A stretch of 19,744 nucleotides of DNA, from NCBI GenBank assembly GCA_903929925.1, contig CAIYWO010000064.1, positions 1 through 19,744 of the forward strand, in the 5' to 3' direction. The stretch's first letter is position 1. Each line of letters starts with the position of its first letter. This document shows, one piece after another, positions 1-8,375 of the stretch. Origin of the DNA: an uncultured beta proteobacterium (lineage in GTDB: Bacteria; Pseudomonadota; Gammaproteobacteria; Burkholderiales; Burkholderiaceae_B). Position numbers and translations under genes: made by a program. Under the pieces are notes generated by a model, which did not search any database, was not told the origin of the DNA, and was given only the letters and a program-made list of their open reading frames with translations.

Positions 1-1098
1 CACAGCAACCGTCGGGATCAGAGCGGCTCGCCAGTTACGCAAAAATAACAATACGACCAGCATCACAAGGCCAATGGCAATCACCAGCGTATGCTCAGCC
101 TCGCGTACTGACGCCCGAATGGATGGCGTGCGATCCTGCGCCACATCGAGCGTCACATCGGCGGGTAACATTGCCCGCAAAATAGGCAAATCCGCACGAA
201 TCTGATCAACCGTCTCAATAATATTGGCCTTCGCCTCACTACGCACAAGGACCAAGATCGCCTGCTGCGCATTGAAATATCCAAGGTTGAATGTATCTTC
301 AACCGAGTCTTCAACCTGCGCCACATCCGATAAGCGCACAGCTGCACCGTTGCGCCAGGCAACGATCAGAGGCCGATAGTCTGCGGCCTTCCAAAGCTGA
401 TCGTTAGCGACGATCTGCCAGCGCAACGTATCGTTTTCCAGAAAACCCTTTGGTCGTGTAGAGTTTGCCGCTGCGATAGCGGTGCGCACGGCCTCAAGCG
501 ACACGCCATATTGCGTCAGTTTTTCAGGATCGAGATCGATTCTGACAGCAGGTAACGAGCTGCCACCAATCTGAACTTCTCCAACACCTTGTACCTGGGA
601 TAACTTTTGCTGTACGGTGGTCGACGCGATGTCATACAACTGACCCTGGGACAAGGTTGCAGACGTCAACGCCAGCGTCATGATGGGCGCAGCCGACGGA
701 TTAGCTTTCTTATACGAGGGGTTGTTGCGCAACCCACTGGGCATCATCGCGCGCGCCGCGTTAATCGCCCCCTGTACATCGGTCGCAGCACGACTAATGT
801 CACGACTCAAGTCGAACTGCAAGGTGATGCGCGTCTGACCTGTCGTACTGCGCGAGGTCATCTCGGTTAAGCCTGCAATGGTTCCCAAGGACCGTTCAAG
901 CGGTGTGGCAACGGTGGCAGCCATCACCTCCGGACTTGCTCCGGGAATACTTGCGCTGACCGAAATCGATGGCAATTCAATTTGTGGCAGTGGCGCGATG
1001 GGCAACAGGCTATGCGCCAGCCAGCCCGCTAAAACCACTCCGAGCCAGATCAACGTCGTGGCCACCGGACGCACGATGAACGGCCCGGACAAACTCAT
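1..1098 (-). CDS. mdtC: RND efflux pump inner-membrane subunit MdtC, 5' part only
   Basis: This is the N-terminal 366 residues of an RND (resistance-nodulation-division) multidrug pump; the gene continues beyond the left edge. RND subunits drive proton-coupled export of drugs or bile-salt-like compounds from periplasm and inner membrane. The translation starts MSLSGPFIVRPVATT and carries the usual RND features: TM1 near residues 8-30, the segment IPGASPEVMAATVATPLERS, then the first porter domains, and TM2 near residues 339-358. It resembles E. coli MdtC more than MdtB (for example ATPLERSLGTIAGLTEMTS). The TM4 proton-relay aspartates would lie off the window. The ATG overlaps the mdtB stop by one base (TAATG), so translation is probably coupled. 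MdtB and MdtC are known in E. coli to form a mixed trimer. Family assignment is firm; the exact substrate is unknown. Confidence 0.93.
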   Translation of the reverse strand, partial: MSLSGPFIVRPVATTLIWLGVVLAGWLAHSLLPIAPLPQIELPSISVSASIPGASPEVMAATVATPLERSLGTIAGLTEMTSRSTTGQTRITLQFDLSRDISRAATDVQGAINAARAMMPSGLRNNPSYKKANPSAAPIMTLALTSATLSQGQLYDIASTTVQQKLSQVQGVGEVQIGGSSLPAVRIDLDPEKLTQYGVSLEAVRTAIAAANSTRPKGFLENDTLRWQIVANDQLWKAADYRPLIVAWRNGAAVRLSDVAQVEDSVEDTFNLGYFNAQQAILVLVRSEAKANIIETVDQIRADLPILRAMLPADVTLDVAQDRTPSIRASVREAEHTLVIAIGLVMLVVLLFLRNWRAALIPTVAV

Positions 1099-4000
1099 TA
1101 CTGAGCCCCCTCGCCTATGACCGACTGACGCTGCCCACGCAGACGATCAAAAAACAGATAAATCACGGGCGTCGTAAATAGGGTCAGAACTTGGCTAACA
1201 ATAAGCCCTCCCACCATCACCAGACCAAGAGGTTGGCGCAACTCGGCGCCAGTGCCATTCGACAGCATTAAGGGAACAGCACCAAACAACGCTGCGAGTG
1301 TTGTCATCAAAATGGGACGGAAGCGCAAAATTGCTGCCTGCTCGATCGCCTCACGTGCCGAGAGCTTGAGCTTGCGCTCCGCCTCAAGTGCAAAGTCAAT
1401 CATCATGATGGCATTCTTCTTGACAATACCAATCAACAGAATGATGCCGATAATGCCAATCATGTCCAGATCGCGCCCCGACAACTGCAATGCAAGCAAG
1501 GCACCAATCGCTGCCGATGGCAGGGTTGAAAGAATCGTAACTGGATGAATAAAGCTCTCATACAGCACGCCAAGCACGATATACATCGTAATCACAGCGG
1601 CCAATATCAAAAATAGCGTGCTGGACAAGGAAGCCTCATACGCGCGCGCAGCGCCTTGGAAGCGTGTCTGTACGCTTAGAGGCAAGCCAATTTCTCTTGT
1701 GGCCTGGGTCACCGAATCCACCGCACTCGACAAGGAGGCTCCGGGCTTCAAGTTAAACGAGATGGTCACGGACGGGAACTGATCAAGACGACTAATCACA
1801 AGCGGCGAGCGGCCCTCAGTCACCTTCACGACACTCGTGAGGGAGATCGGTTTGCCCGTTGTGCTTTTTATATAAACGCTCGAGAGCGAAGACGGATCGC
1901 GCCGAAACTGCTCCGGCACTTCAATCACAACGCGATACTGATTCGACTGGGTAAAGACTGTTGAGATCTGGCGTTGTCCAAACGCGTCATACAAGGCATC
2001 GTCAATTGCTGCGGCAGAAATACCGAGCCGCGCGGCTGCATCGCGATCAATATCGATGAACGTATTGAGTCCTTCTTCTTGCATGTCGTCGATCACATCA
2101 GCGAGTTCAGGCTTGGTGCGCAACACATCCACCAACTTTGGAACCCACATACTTAACAGCCCAGGGTCCGCGCTTTCAAGCGTCAGTTGATATTGCGTGC
2201 GACTCACACGATCTTCGACTGTTAAGTCTTGAACCGGTTGCAAATAAAATTGCAGGCCCACCACCATCTCGAGTTCGCTCTGCAGTCGACGCAGCACTTC
2301 AGAAATGTCCGTACGTCGCTGACTATGCGGTTTTAAGGCAACCTGTATCCGCCCGGTATTGACGGTCTCATTGACGCCATCAATCCCAATAAATGAGGAT
2401 ACGCTGCTTACGTCAAGGTCTTGCAAAATCGTCTTAACGGCAGACTGTTGTCGTTCGGCCATCGCAGAAAACGCCAGATTCTGCGGCGCTTGGGTCACAA
2501 TCTGGATCAACCCAGTATCCTGCACCGGAAAAAATCCTTTGGGAATCCCAACATACAACAAGGCAGTGAGCACGAAGGTACCGAGCGCGACGACCAGTGT
2601 TAAACCTTGGCGTGCAAGCACCCAGCGCAACGCCACACCATACAGCGCGATCATGCCATCTATTTTTTGCTGAACCTTGCGCGCCAGCCATCCAGCACGG
2701 TCATGATCGCCGGCACGTAACAGACGTGCACACATCATCGGAGTCAAAGTCAGCGATATCAGTAAGGACAACAATATTGCAACGGCGAGGGTGACAGCAA
2801 ACTCCCTGAATAACCGTCCAACTACTTCGGTCATAAAGAGCAAGGGGATCAGCACTGCAATTAACGACAACGTGAGCGACACTAAGGTGAAACCAATTTG
2901 CGAGGCCCCCTTCAAAGCAGCCTGCATGGGTGTATCACCGCGCTCTAGGTAGCGGGCAATGTTTTCGATCATGACAATCGCATCATCCACAACAAACCCG
3001 GTCGCGATCGTCAACGCCATCAGCGTCAGGTTGTTGATACTAAATCCCGCCAAATACATAATGCCAAAAGTGCCGACTAATGAAAGAGGCACGACAACAC
3101 TGGGAATAAGCGTGGCGGTCAGCGTGCGCAAAAAGACAAAAGTCACTAGCACCACTAAGCCAATGGCGATAAACATCTCGACCTGTACATCCCGGACCGA
3201 GGCGCGAATTGTTTGGGTACGGTCAGACATCACCGTCACGTCCAGATTCGCGGGTAGCGCAGTGCGCAACTGAGGCAACAACGCTTGGATACGATTGACC
3301 ACATCGATCACGTTCGCACCGGGCTGGCGCTGCACGTTCAGAAGAATGGCAGGCTGTGTGTCGGCCCAAGCTGCGAGTCGCGCATCCTCTGCCTCCATCA
3401 GCACCGTCGCGACATCCGACACGCGTAGCGGCGCATCGTTACGGTATGTCACAACCAGATCCATGTAGTCACTCGGACTCTTCAACTGATCGTTCGCGTT
3501 GATCGTGGTCGATCGCACCGGACCATCGAGAGTGCCCTTGGGTTGATTAACGTTCGCCCCCACGACAGCAGTGCGCACGTCTGCAAGTGTCAATCCGTAG
3601 GCTGCGAGCGACTGAGGATTGGCTTGTATCCGCATCGCCGGCCGCTGCCCCCCCGCCACACTGACCAAACCAACCCCAGCGACTTGCGATATTTTTTGTG
3701 CCATCCGCGTATCAACCAAATCGCGGATCTGTGGCAAGGGTACTGTGGGCGATGTAATCGCAAGCGTAATGACAGGTGCGTCCGCTGGATTAACTTTGTT
3801 ATAGATGGGTGGCACAGGCAAGTCGCGCGGTAACAAGTTGCTAGCCGCATTAATAGCCGCCTGGACTTGTTGCTCGGCAACATCCAAACGCAAGGAAAGC
3901 GCAAATTGCAGCGTAATGATCGACGCGCCCGCGGAGCTGCTAGAGGTCATTTGCCGCAGTCCGGGCATTTGCCCGAACTGACGTTCGAGCGGCGAGGTGA

Positions 4001-4187
4001 CGAGTGCTGCCATCACCTCTGGACTCGCACCTGGATAAAACGTTGTTGCCTGAATCGTTGGATAATCTACTTCAGGCAAAGACGCAACGGGCAGCCACCG
4101 GTAAGCTATTAAACCCGACAGCAGCAGTGCGATCATTGCCAGCGTTGTGGCAACTGGCCGCAGAATAAATGGGCGTGAAAGGTTCAC
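1098..4187 (-). CDS. mdtB: RND efflux pump inner-membrane subunit MdtB
   Basis: Full-length RND pump protein of 1029 residues, close to the 1040 of E. coli MdtB. It should form the inner-membrane proton-driven transporter together with MdtC. Visible features are TM1 near residues 10-30, the motif FYPGASPEVMAALVTSPLERQ, the paired TM4 aspartates D401-D402 (segment TGFVVDDAIVMIENIAR) and the TM10 lysines near K923-K924 (LIGIVKKNAIMMIDF), which together make the proton relay. Two large periplasmic loops lie between TM1-TM2 and TM7-TM8. The start is GTG, which overlaps the mdtA stop as GTGA (4 bases); the stop overlaps the mdtC ATG by one base. These overlaps show a tightly coupled mdtABC operon. 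No local BaeSR-type two-component regulator is present in the window. Confidence 0.95.
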   Translation of the reverse strand: MNLSRPFILRPVATTLAMIALLLSGLIAYRWLPVASLPEVDYPTIQATTFYPGASPEVMAALVTSPLERQFGQMPGLRQMTSSSSAGASIITLQFALSLRLDVAEQQVQAAINAASNLLPRDLPVPPIYNKVNPADAPVITLAITSPTVPLPQIRDLVDTRMAQKISQVAGVGLVSVAGGQRPAMRIQANPQSLAAYGLTLADVRTAVVGANVNQPKGTLDGPVRSTTINANDQLKSPSDYMDLVVTYRNDAPLRVSDVATVLMEAEDARLAAWADTQPAILLNVQRQPGANVIDVVNRIQALLPQLRTALPANLDVTVMSDRTQTIRASVRDVQVEMFIAIGLVVLVTFVFLRTLTATLIPSVVVPLSLVGTFGIMYLAGFSINNLTLMALTIATGFVVDDAIVMIENIARYLERGDTPMQAALKGASQIGFTLVSLTLSLIAVLIPLLFMTEVVGRLFREFAVTLAVAILLSLLISLTLTPMMCARLLRAGDHDRAGWLARKVQQKIDGMIALYGVALRWVLARQGLTLVVALGTFVLTALLYVGIPKGFFPVQDTGLIQIVTQAPQNLAFSAMAERQQSAVKTILQDLDVSSVSSFIGIDGVNETVNTGRIQVALKPHSQRRTDISEVLRRLQSELEMVVGLQFYLQPVQDLTVEDRVSRTQYQLTLESADPGLLSMWVPKLVDVLRTKPELADVIDDMQEEGLNTFIDIDRDAAARLGISAAAIDDALYDAFGQRQISTVFTQSNQYRVVIEVPEQFRRDPSSLSSVYIKSTTGKPISLTSVVKVTEGRSPLVISRLDQFPSVTISFNLKPGASLSSAVDSVTQATREIGLPLSVQTRFQGAARAYEASLSSTLFLILAAVITMYIVLGVLYESFIHPVTILSTLPSAAIGALLALQLSGRDLDMIGIIGIILLIGIVKKNAIMMIDFALEAERKLKLSAREAIEQAAILRFRPILMTTLAALFGAVPLMLSNGTGAELRQPLGLVMVGGLIVSQVLTLFTTPVIYLFFDRLRGQRQSVIGEGAQ

Positions 4188-5413
4188 GGCCGAGCAGACC
4201 CCGGCGCACCAGCAGGACGTCGAGCGCCGCCGGTCTGATCACCGGTTGCGCCAGGCGCTCCAATGACACGCACTTTGGCACCAGCGCGCAGCCTGTCTGT
4301 GCCCTCAAGCACCACACGGTCACCGACCTTGATACCGTCCAGAACCACCACGCGCTCACCACTGCGATCACCGATCTTCAAAGGCTTCACAGCCGCAGTA
4401 TCGTCGGCTTCGACCACGTACACAAATGCACCCCGATTACCTTGCTGTACGGCAGCCGCTGGGATGGTGAGCGCGTTTTGTAACGTACGCACCTTCATCC
4501 GAACATTGACGAACTGATTAGGAAAGAGCGCATCCGTCTGGTTGGCAAACTCCGCTTTGAGTTTGACGGTTCCCGTAGCAATATCAATTTGGTTATCTAT
4601 GGACAGCAACTTGCCTTGTGCCAGACGATTCATATCAGCACGATCGTACGCATCGACCGCAAGTGTCTGCCCAGCAAGCATTGGCTCACGCACAGCCGGC
4701 AAATCATTTTCAGGTAACGTGAACATCACTGCGATAGGCTGCGTTTGTGTGATGACAACAACACCGGCCGGATCGTTAGCGTTGACTAAATTACCAGCAT
4801 CAACACGGCGCAACCCTAGCCTGCCTGCGATCGGAGCGGTGATGGTGGTGTAGCTTAATTGCAAGCGTGCATTGTCGACGGTTGCCTGATCACTTTTAAT
4901 TAGGCCTTCAAATTTACGCACGAGCGCTGCTTGCGTATCAAGTAACTGTGGTGCGATGGAATCTTGTTTACGCAAGGTCTGGTAACGCTGCAAATCGCGC
5001 TTGGCGTTTTCATACTGGGCTTCGTTTTGTTGCTGTGCACCCAACGCTTGATCCAAGGCGACTTCGAATGGTCGTGGATCGATACGGGCTAACACGTCGC
5101 CCGCCTTGACGCTATCCCCCTCTTTGAACAAGACCTCCACCAACTCGCCTTGAACACGGCTGCGCACAGTCACAGTATTAAACGCAGTCACCGTACCAAG
5201 GCCACGCAGATAGATATCCAGGCTTTCAGAAACCGCAGCTTGCACGCGTACGGGCACCATCGGCGTCATTCCAGCGGGCGGGCCCTTGGGCGCGGCAGGC
5301 TTGTTGGCATCACTTGACCACCAATACATGCCGCCAGCCAACAATGCCAACACAACAACAATCCAGCCCCACGGCAACCGACGGGCGGACCTGGAAGGCA
5401 CATGCTCAGACAT
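4184..5413 (-). CDS. mdtA: Periplasmic adaptor (membrane fusion) protein MdtA
   Basis: Adaptor subunit linking the MdtBC pump to an outer-membrane TolC-type channel. The 409-residue protein begins MSEHVPSRSARRLPWGW and has a single N-terminal membrane helix (about residues 13-32) with no lipobox, so it is anchored by that helix rather than by lipid. Then come the lipoyl/hairpin region (GTVTAFNTVTVRSRVQGELV through the coiled-coil part rich in Q, A and L), the beta-barrel segment (TGTVKLKAEFANQTDALFPNQ) and the membrane-proximal domain. These match E. coli MdtA closely. I chose ATG at 5413; an in-frame TTG ten codons earlier would overlap zapD and gives an unlikely N-terminus. The gene starts 17 bases after the zapD stop and overlaps mdtB by 4 bases. 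No outer-membrane channel gene is seen in the window. Confidence 0.94.
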   Translation of the reverse strand: MSEHVPSRSARRLPWGWIVVVLALLAGGMYWWSSDANKPAAPKGPPAGMTPMVPVRVQAAVSESLDIYLRGLGTVTAFNTVTVRSRVQGELVEVLFKEGDSVKAGDVLARIDPRPFEVALDQALGAQQQNEAQYENAKRDLQRYQTLRKQDSIAPQLLDTQAALVRKFEGLIKSDQATVDNARLQLSYTTITAPIAGRLGLRRVDAGNLVNANDPAGVVVITQTQPIAVMFTLPENDLPAVREPMLAGQTLAVDAYDRADMNRLAQGKLLSIDNQIDIATGTVKLKAEFANQTDALFPNQFVNVRMKVRTLQNALTIPAAAVQQGNRGAFVYVVEADDTAAVKPLKIGDRSGERVVVLDGIKVGDRVVLEGTDRLRAGAKVRVIGAPGATGDQTGGARRPAGAPGSARP

Positions 5414-5430
5414 AGGGATTCCAACTGGCC

Positions 5431-6183
5431 CTAAAGGGCACAAAGAGTCATTTTGAAGTTGACGTCATGCGTCACCGCATGGGGTCGATGCTCGCCATCC
5501 TGTGCAGAATAGCGAATCCAGACCATATATTTATTGGCGCTGATTTCAGGAAACACACCCAGAGATTCATCAACCCATACGCGTAAAAGCTGATACGTTT
5601 TACCAGCCAGCATTTGTTGAAACGCACCTTTAGGTGCGACAGCATCCGTTGCCTGACCAGTTTCGCGCAACAGTCGCATCACCATCGAGATCCCGGCATG
5701 CAACGGCATCAGCGTTGACATCCAGCGCTGCAAATCATTACAGCGTTCCGCTTCGCTGCGGTACTGCCACGCATGAAACGATGGCATATCAACTTGTGTT
5801 CCACCGCCCGGTACAGCAAGCCGTCCGCGCAAACTACTTAACCATTCATTGGCGCGAAGTTCTTGTCCGGTTTTTCCTGCCGCAGTTAAATTCGTCGTGA
5901 CGCGCTCAAGCTCGAGCAGCATCTTCGCTAAGGTTTTTTCGTCTACGCTCGGATGGTCCTTAAGCGAAGAAAGCACATTGCGCTGACGCTCTAAATCTTG
6001 CAGCACAGTGCCTTTCACGTCCGTTCGTTCCGTTGCATCCAACAGATCAAATAAAGCGGCCAAAGCCACTTGATGATGCCGTGCATCACCGGGCTGGGCA
6101 AAAAATATCATCCGGTCAAGCAAGGACTCCAGACGCATCAGCGCACGGATTCGCTCGTTAAAAGGATATTCAAAAAGAATCAC
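5431..6183 (-). CDS. zapD: Cell division protein ZapD (YacF, DUF1342)
   Basis: ZapD binds the C-terminal tail of FtsZ and bundles FtsZ filaments at midcell. The 250-residue protein compares with 247 in E. coli, and its N-terminus ILFEYPFNERIRALMRLE aligns with the E. coli start VLFEHPLNEKMR. The central LAVPGGGTQVDMPSFHAW matches the conserved SIPGG-F-D-P-H-W region, and the C-terminal beta part ends NFKMTLCAL. The start is GTG; an in-frame TGA sits three codons upstream, so no longer form exists, and there is no clear Shine-Dalgarno sequence. It follows coaE by 46 bases, the conserved coaE-zapD order. In many proteobacteria yacG, the small DNA gyrase inhibitor, comes next; here mdtA follows after only 17 bases and no yacG is present. 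Confidence 0.95.
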   Translation of the reverse strand: MILFEYPFNERIRALMRLESLLDRMIFFAQPGDARHHQVALAALFDLLDATERTDVKGTVLQDLERQRNVLSSLKDHPSVDEKTLAKMLLELERVTTNLTAAGKTGQELRANEWLSSLRGRLAVPGGGTQVDMPSFHAWQYRSEAERCNDLQRWMSTLMPLHAGISMVMRLLRETGQATDAVAPKGAFQQMLAGKTYQLLRVWVDESLGVFPEISANKYMVWIRYSAQDGEHRPHAVTHDVNFKMTLCAL

Positions 6184-6229
6184 AGATATTCATCGCAAAA
6201 GGCGGAGGATGCACCAAAAATGAGCACAC

Positions 6230-6838
6230 TTATCCAGATAACGATAGGTTACACCACCCCTCGTGTAGGACCAACACTTGTTTTTCAAGTTCTTCTAGCG
6301 TCGTATTTGCCGAATTGACAATTATGTCGTCCGCCACAGCCAATCTTTGCGCCCGGGTTGCCTGAGCGGCAAGAATGCGACGAATCGTGTCGATAGAGAT
6401 TCCAGAACGAGCCTGAACGCGCTCGATTTGGGTTGCCTCCTCGCAATCCACCACGCAAAGACGATCGATGCGGTCTCGCCAGCGACCAGACTCTACCAAT
6501 AAGGGCACGACAAACACGGCATAAAGCCCGGTTGCCGCCTGGGACTGCGCAAAGACTTCCTGAGCAATAAGGGGGTGCAAAATACCCTCCAGCGCTGTGC
6601 GTTTAGCCGGGGTAGCAAACACGAGTTCGCGCATGCGTGTGCGATCAAGCGCACCGTCTGGCCCAATCAAATCAGCGCCAAACGTCTCTCGAATGGGTGC
6701 GATCGCCAAGCCCTCGGGCGCTGTCAGCGCGTGCGCGATCTGATCCGTGTCGATCACACTGGCACCCCACCCTGCCAATAAATTAGCAACGTAAGTCTTA
6801 CCAGAACCAATCCCACCAGTCAGACCAAGCTTGAACAC
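6230..6838 (-). CDS. coaE: Dephospho-CoA kinase
   Basis: Cytoplasmic enzyme for the last step of coenzyme A synthesis: ATP-dependent phosphorylation of the 3'-hydroxyl of dephospho-CoA. The 202-residue protein has the P-loop GLTGGIGSGKT at residues 5-15, the DTD motif at residues 30-32 (substrate and catalytic aspartates), and the lid region with arginine-rich helices (QIERVQARSG...RRILAAQ). Its length fits the family (about 200-206). The start codon is GTG; an AAGGAG ribosome site 7 bases upstream fixes it. It lies 22 bases after the upstream prepilin-peptidase-like gene and 46 bases before zapD, the usual pilD-coaE-zapD order of beta- and gammaproteobacteria. panC at 8727-9569 encodes an earlier enzyme of the same overall pathway but in a separate operon. 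Confidence 0.97.
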   Translation of the reverse strand: MFKLGLTGGIGSGKTYVANLLAGWGASVIDTDQIAHALTAPEGLAIAPIRETFGADLIGPDGALDRTRMRELVFATPAKRTALEGILHPLIAQEVFAQSQAATGLYAVFVVPLLVESGRWRDRIDRLCVVDCEEATQIERVQARSGISIDTIRRILAAQATRAQRLAVADDIIVNSANTTLEELEKQVLVLHEGWCNLSLSG

Positions 6839-6845
6839 CTTTGAA

Positions 6846-6851
6846 CTCCTT
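6846..6851 (-). promoter_or_regulatory. Ribosome binding site of coaE
   Basis: AAGGAG on the minus strand, 7 bases before the GTG at 6838. It decides this non-ATG start. Confidence 0.85.
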
Positions 6852-6860
6852 GTTTCCCGT

Positions 6861-7565
6861 TCAATTTAGCTGTGACAACATCACGAGAATACCGCCGAAC
6901 GCCAGCCCCGGGCCAAACGGCCTGGGGGCCCTGAACTCTTGTCTTCCAAGCACATGATCCAACGCCGCAGTCAGACATAGCCAAAGCGACGCCGCTAACC
7001 AAACGCTCGGAAGCGCCCAGATCCCAAGCCATGCCCCGATCGCAGCCGATAGTTTAAAGTCACCACGCCCGATTGCCTCCCGACCAGTGACCCAACGAAA
7101 AACCGCGACTAACAACCACATGACAATATAGCCCGCGGCCGCCCCCGCCACCGAGTGCTCAAGCGATGCCCAGCCCCCAAACAGGCTAAATAACAAGCCA
7201 AGCCAGAGCATGGTTAGCGTCAAGCGGTCCGGTAGCATCCCGGTTTGCGCATCGATGCGAGCCTGAATCAACAGCAGCGCGCAGAAGATAGAGCACGACC
7301 AGAACAGCCCGATGCCATCAGAGTTTGTGCACGCGCTTAAGCCAACGATCGCTACTCCGCATAACACGCCAGACACTCGCAGCTGGCCATCGAGCCTACG
7401 GGCCTGCGCGTGACCGCTAGTAGGTGGTTCGTCGGCAGGTTCCATCAGCCCCCAAACAAGCCAATAGCGTCTAAAAATTTGCCGCACAATCCAGAGGAGC
7501 AAAACGGCGGCAAACAGCCCGGCAGCCGCGCCCAGCGCAAGCCAGCCCAGAATCTCAGTAAACAT
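6861..7565 (-). CDS. Short prepilin peptidase-like A24 membrane aspartyl protease (PilD/TadV type)
   Basis: A 234-residue membrane protein that matches the C-terminal protease half of type IV prepilin peptidases. These enzymes cut leader peptides of pilins and pseudopilins at the cytoplasmic face of the inner membrane. Both catalytic aspartates are present: D105 in ARIDAQTGMLPDRLTL and D169 in AIGRGDFKLSAAIGAWLG. They are 64 residues apart, as in TcpJ. The C-terminal PFGPGLAFGGIL motif is also present. The N-terminal methyltransferase domain is reduced: after one helix (residues 5-27) only a short loop remains and no CxxC...CxxC zinc pair is seen, although full-length PilD is about 280-290 residues. 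I chose ATG at 7565; an in-frame TTG 13 codons earlier would still not restore the domain. coaE follows 22 bases later. pilB and pilC, often found upstream, are replaced by a divergent lipoprotein gene. It may be protease only. Confidence 0.85.
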   Translation of the reverse strand: MFTEILGWLALGAAAGLFAAVLLLWIVRQIFRRYWLVWGLMEPADEPPTSGHAQARRLDGQLRVSGVLCGVAIVGLSACTNSDGIGLFWSCSIFCALLLIQARIDAQTGMLPDRLTLTMLWLGLLFSLFGGWASLEHSVAGAAAGYIVMWLLVAVFRWVTGREAIGRGDFKLSAAIGAWLGIWALPSVWLAASLWLCLTAALDHVLGRQEFRAPRPFGPGLAFGGILVMLSQLN

Positions 7566-7583
7566 GCGGAATCCAGCCAGATT

Positions 7584-7622
7584 TGTCTGCAGGGAATCGG
7601 GCAAATGCGTAGAATGCAGACA
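7584..7622. repeat. 8-bp inverted repeat in the divergent peptidase/lipoprotein promoter region
   Basis: TGTCTGCA at 7584-7591 is repeated in exact inverse as TGCAGACA at 7615-7622 with a 23-base spacer. It lies between the two divergent genes, and the sequence TAGAAT at 7610-7615 could be a -10 box for the lipoprotein gene. A paired operator is possible. No good -35 box is visible, so promoter placement is uncertain. Confidence 0.45.
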
Positions 7623-7658
7623 TCAATTCAGTTATGCCCTCGACTCAGGAAGTAAATC

Positions 7659-8375
7659 ATGTTCGGACAAAACAAGCCTTTCCAGCCCCGCGTTACACAA
7701 CTAAGTCGTGGAGCCCTACTGGCCAGCGCTCTACTGTTAACGGCTTGCGCGCAAATGCAGCAGCCTGGCTACTACAGCCTGCCATCCGCGAGCTCGGCAA
7801 CAGACGCCCAAGCACAAGCTGAGGGCGCTTACGCCACCCAAGCAGTGCGTCCACCAAGCCAAATTCAGATCGGCTTAAACGCCTCAGCACCTAGCCAACA
7901 GCAAGCCGGCGTGAACACAGCAGCAAACGTTGTTGGGAATCCAGCAAGCGGCAACACCGCTGCGCCCGCCGCGACCGATACTTTGCGGGGTGAACTCATT
8001 CCAGAACCTCAAACGTTTGCTGGCACGATTCCCTGTTTCCATCCAGAAATGAAGTGTGTTGCGCAGCGTGTGACCATTACGATTTCTCCAAATGGTCGTT
8101 GGCGCGCTCGTGCAGCCTACCTCGGACAAAACAACAAGACGTCACAACTTGCAGACCAAGGTTGCTGGCGCGCGGTTCCACAGGCTGTGCCGCGTGTCGT
8201 TTTGCTCAATGATCAGGGTAATGTCCGTGCCGAGCTTGCAATGACCAGCACGAACGTCTTGCGTTTGGTTTCAATAAACGGGGACACGCCGAATCTGACC
8301 TACACACTGACGCGTCAGCCGGACCTTGATCCAATTAACGAATTGAATAATCAAACCTCACCGAACTGCTCCTGA
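7659..8375 (+). CDS. Outer-membrane-type lipoprotein with NlpE-like C-terminal domain
   Basis: A 238-residue secreted lipoprotein. The signal peptide ends in the lipobox LTAC with the lipidated cysteine at C30; the next residues AQ do not form an inner-membrane retention signal, so outer-membrane sorting is likely. Residues 40-110 are a low-complexity linker rich in A, S, Q, N and P. From about residue 115 the segment GTIPCFHPEMKC, followed by a ITISPNGRWRARAAYLG strand pair and GCW at 168-170, resembles the NlpE N-terminal domain, which carries a Cys-x-x-Cys pair before a D/N-G-x-Y/W turn. Here the cysteines (C126 and C133) are six residues apart rather than two. In E. coli NlpE senses surface contact, envelope stress and copper; I only infer a related envelope role. 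AGGAAG at 7647-7652 is a good ribosome site. The 3' end overlaps the convergent regulator gene by 25 bases. Confidence 0.75.
   Translation: MFGQNKPFQPRVTQLSRGALLASALLLTACAQMQQPGYYSLPSASSATDAQAQAEGAYATQAVRPPSQIQIGLNASAPSQQQAGVNTAANVVGNPASGNTAAPAATDTLRGELIPEPQTFAGTIPCFHPEMKCVAQRVTITISPNGRWRARAAYLGQNNKTSQLADQGCWRAVPQAVPRVVLLNDQGNVRAELAMTSTNVLRLVSINGDTPNLTYTLTRQPDLDPINELNNQTSPNCS

Noticed and set aside
3590..3904. Long open frame inside mdtB in another frame.
   Set aside because: It overlaps a well-supported RND gene, has no recognisable motif and is composition-driven.
1..4187. mdtB and mdtC similarity as a recent tandem duplication.
   Set aside because: The two proteins align with E. coli MdtB and MdtC separately, so the duplication is ancient.
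6070..6318. Plus-strand open frame across the zapD/coaE junction, preceded by an AGGA-like sequence.
   Set aside because: It is antisense to two conserved genes, and its peptide shows no family resemblance or sensible composition.
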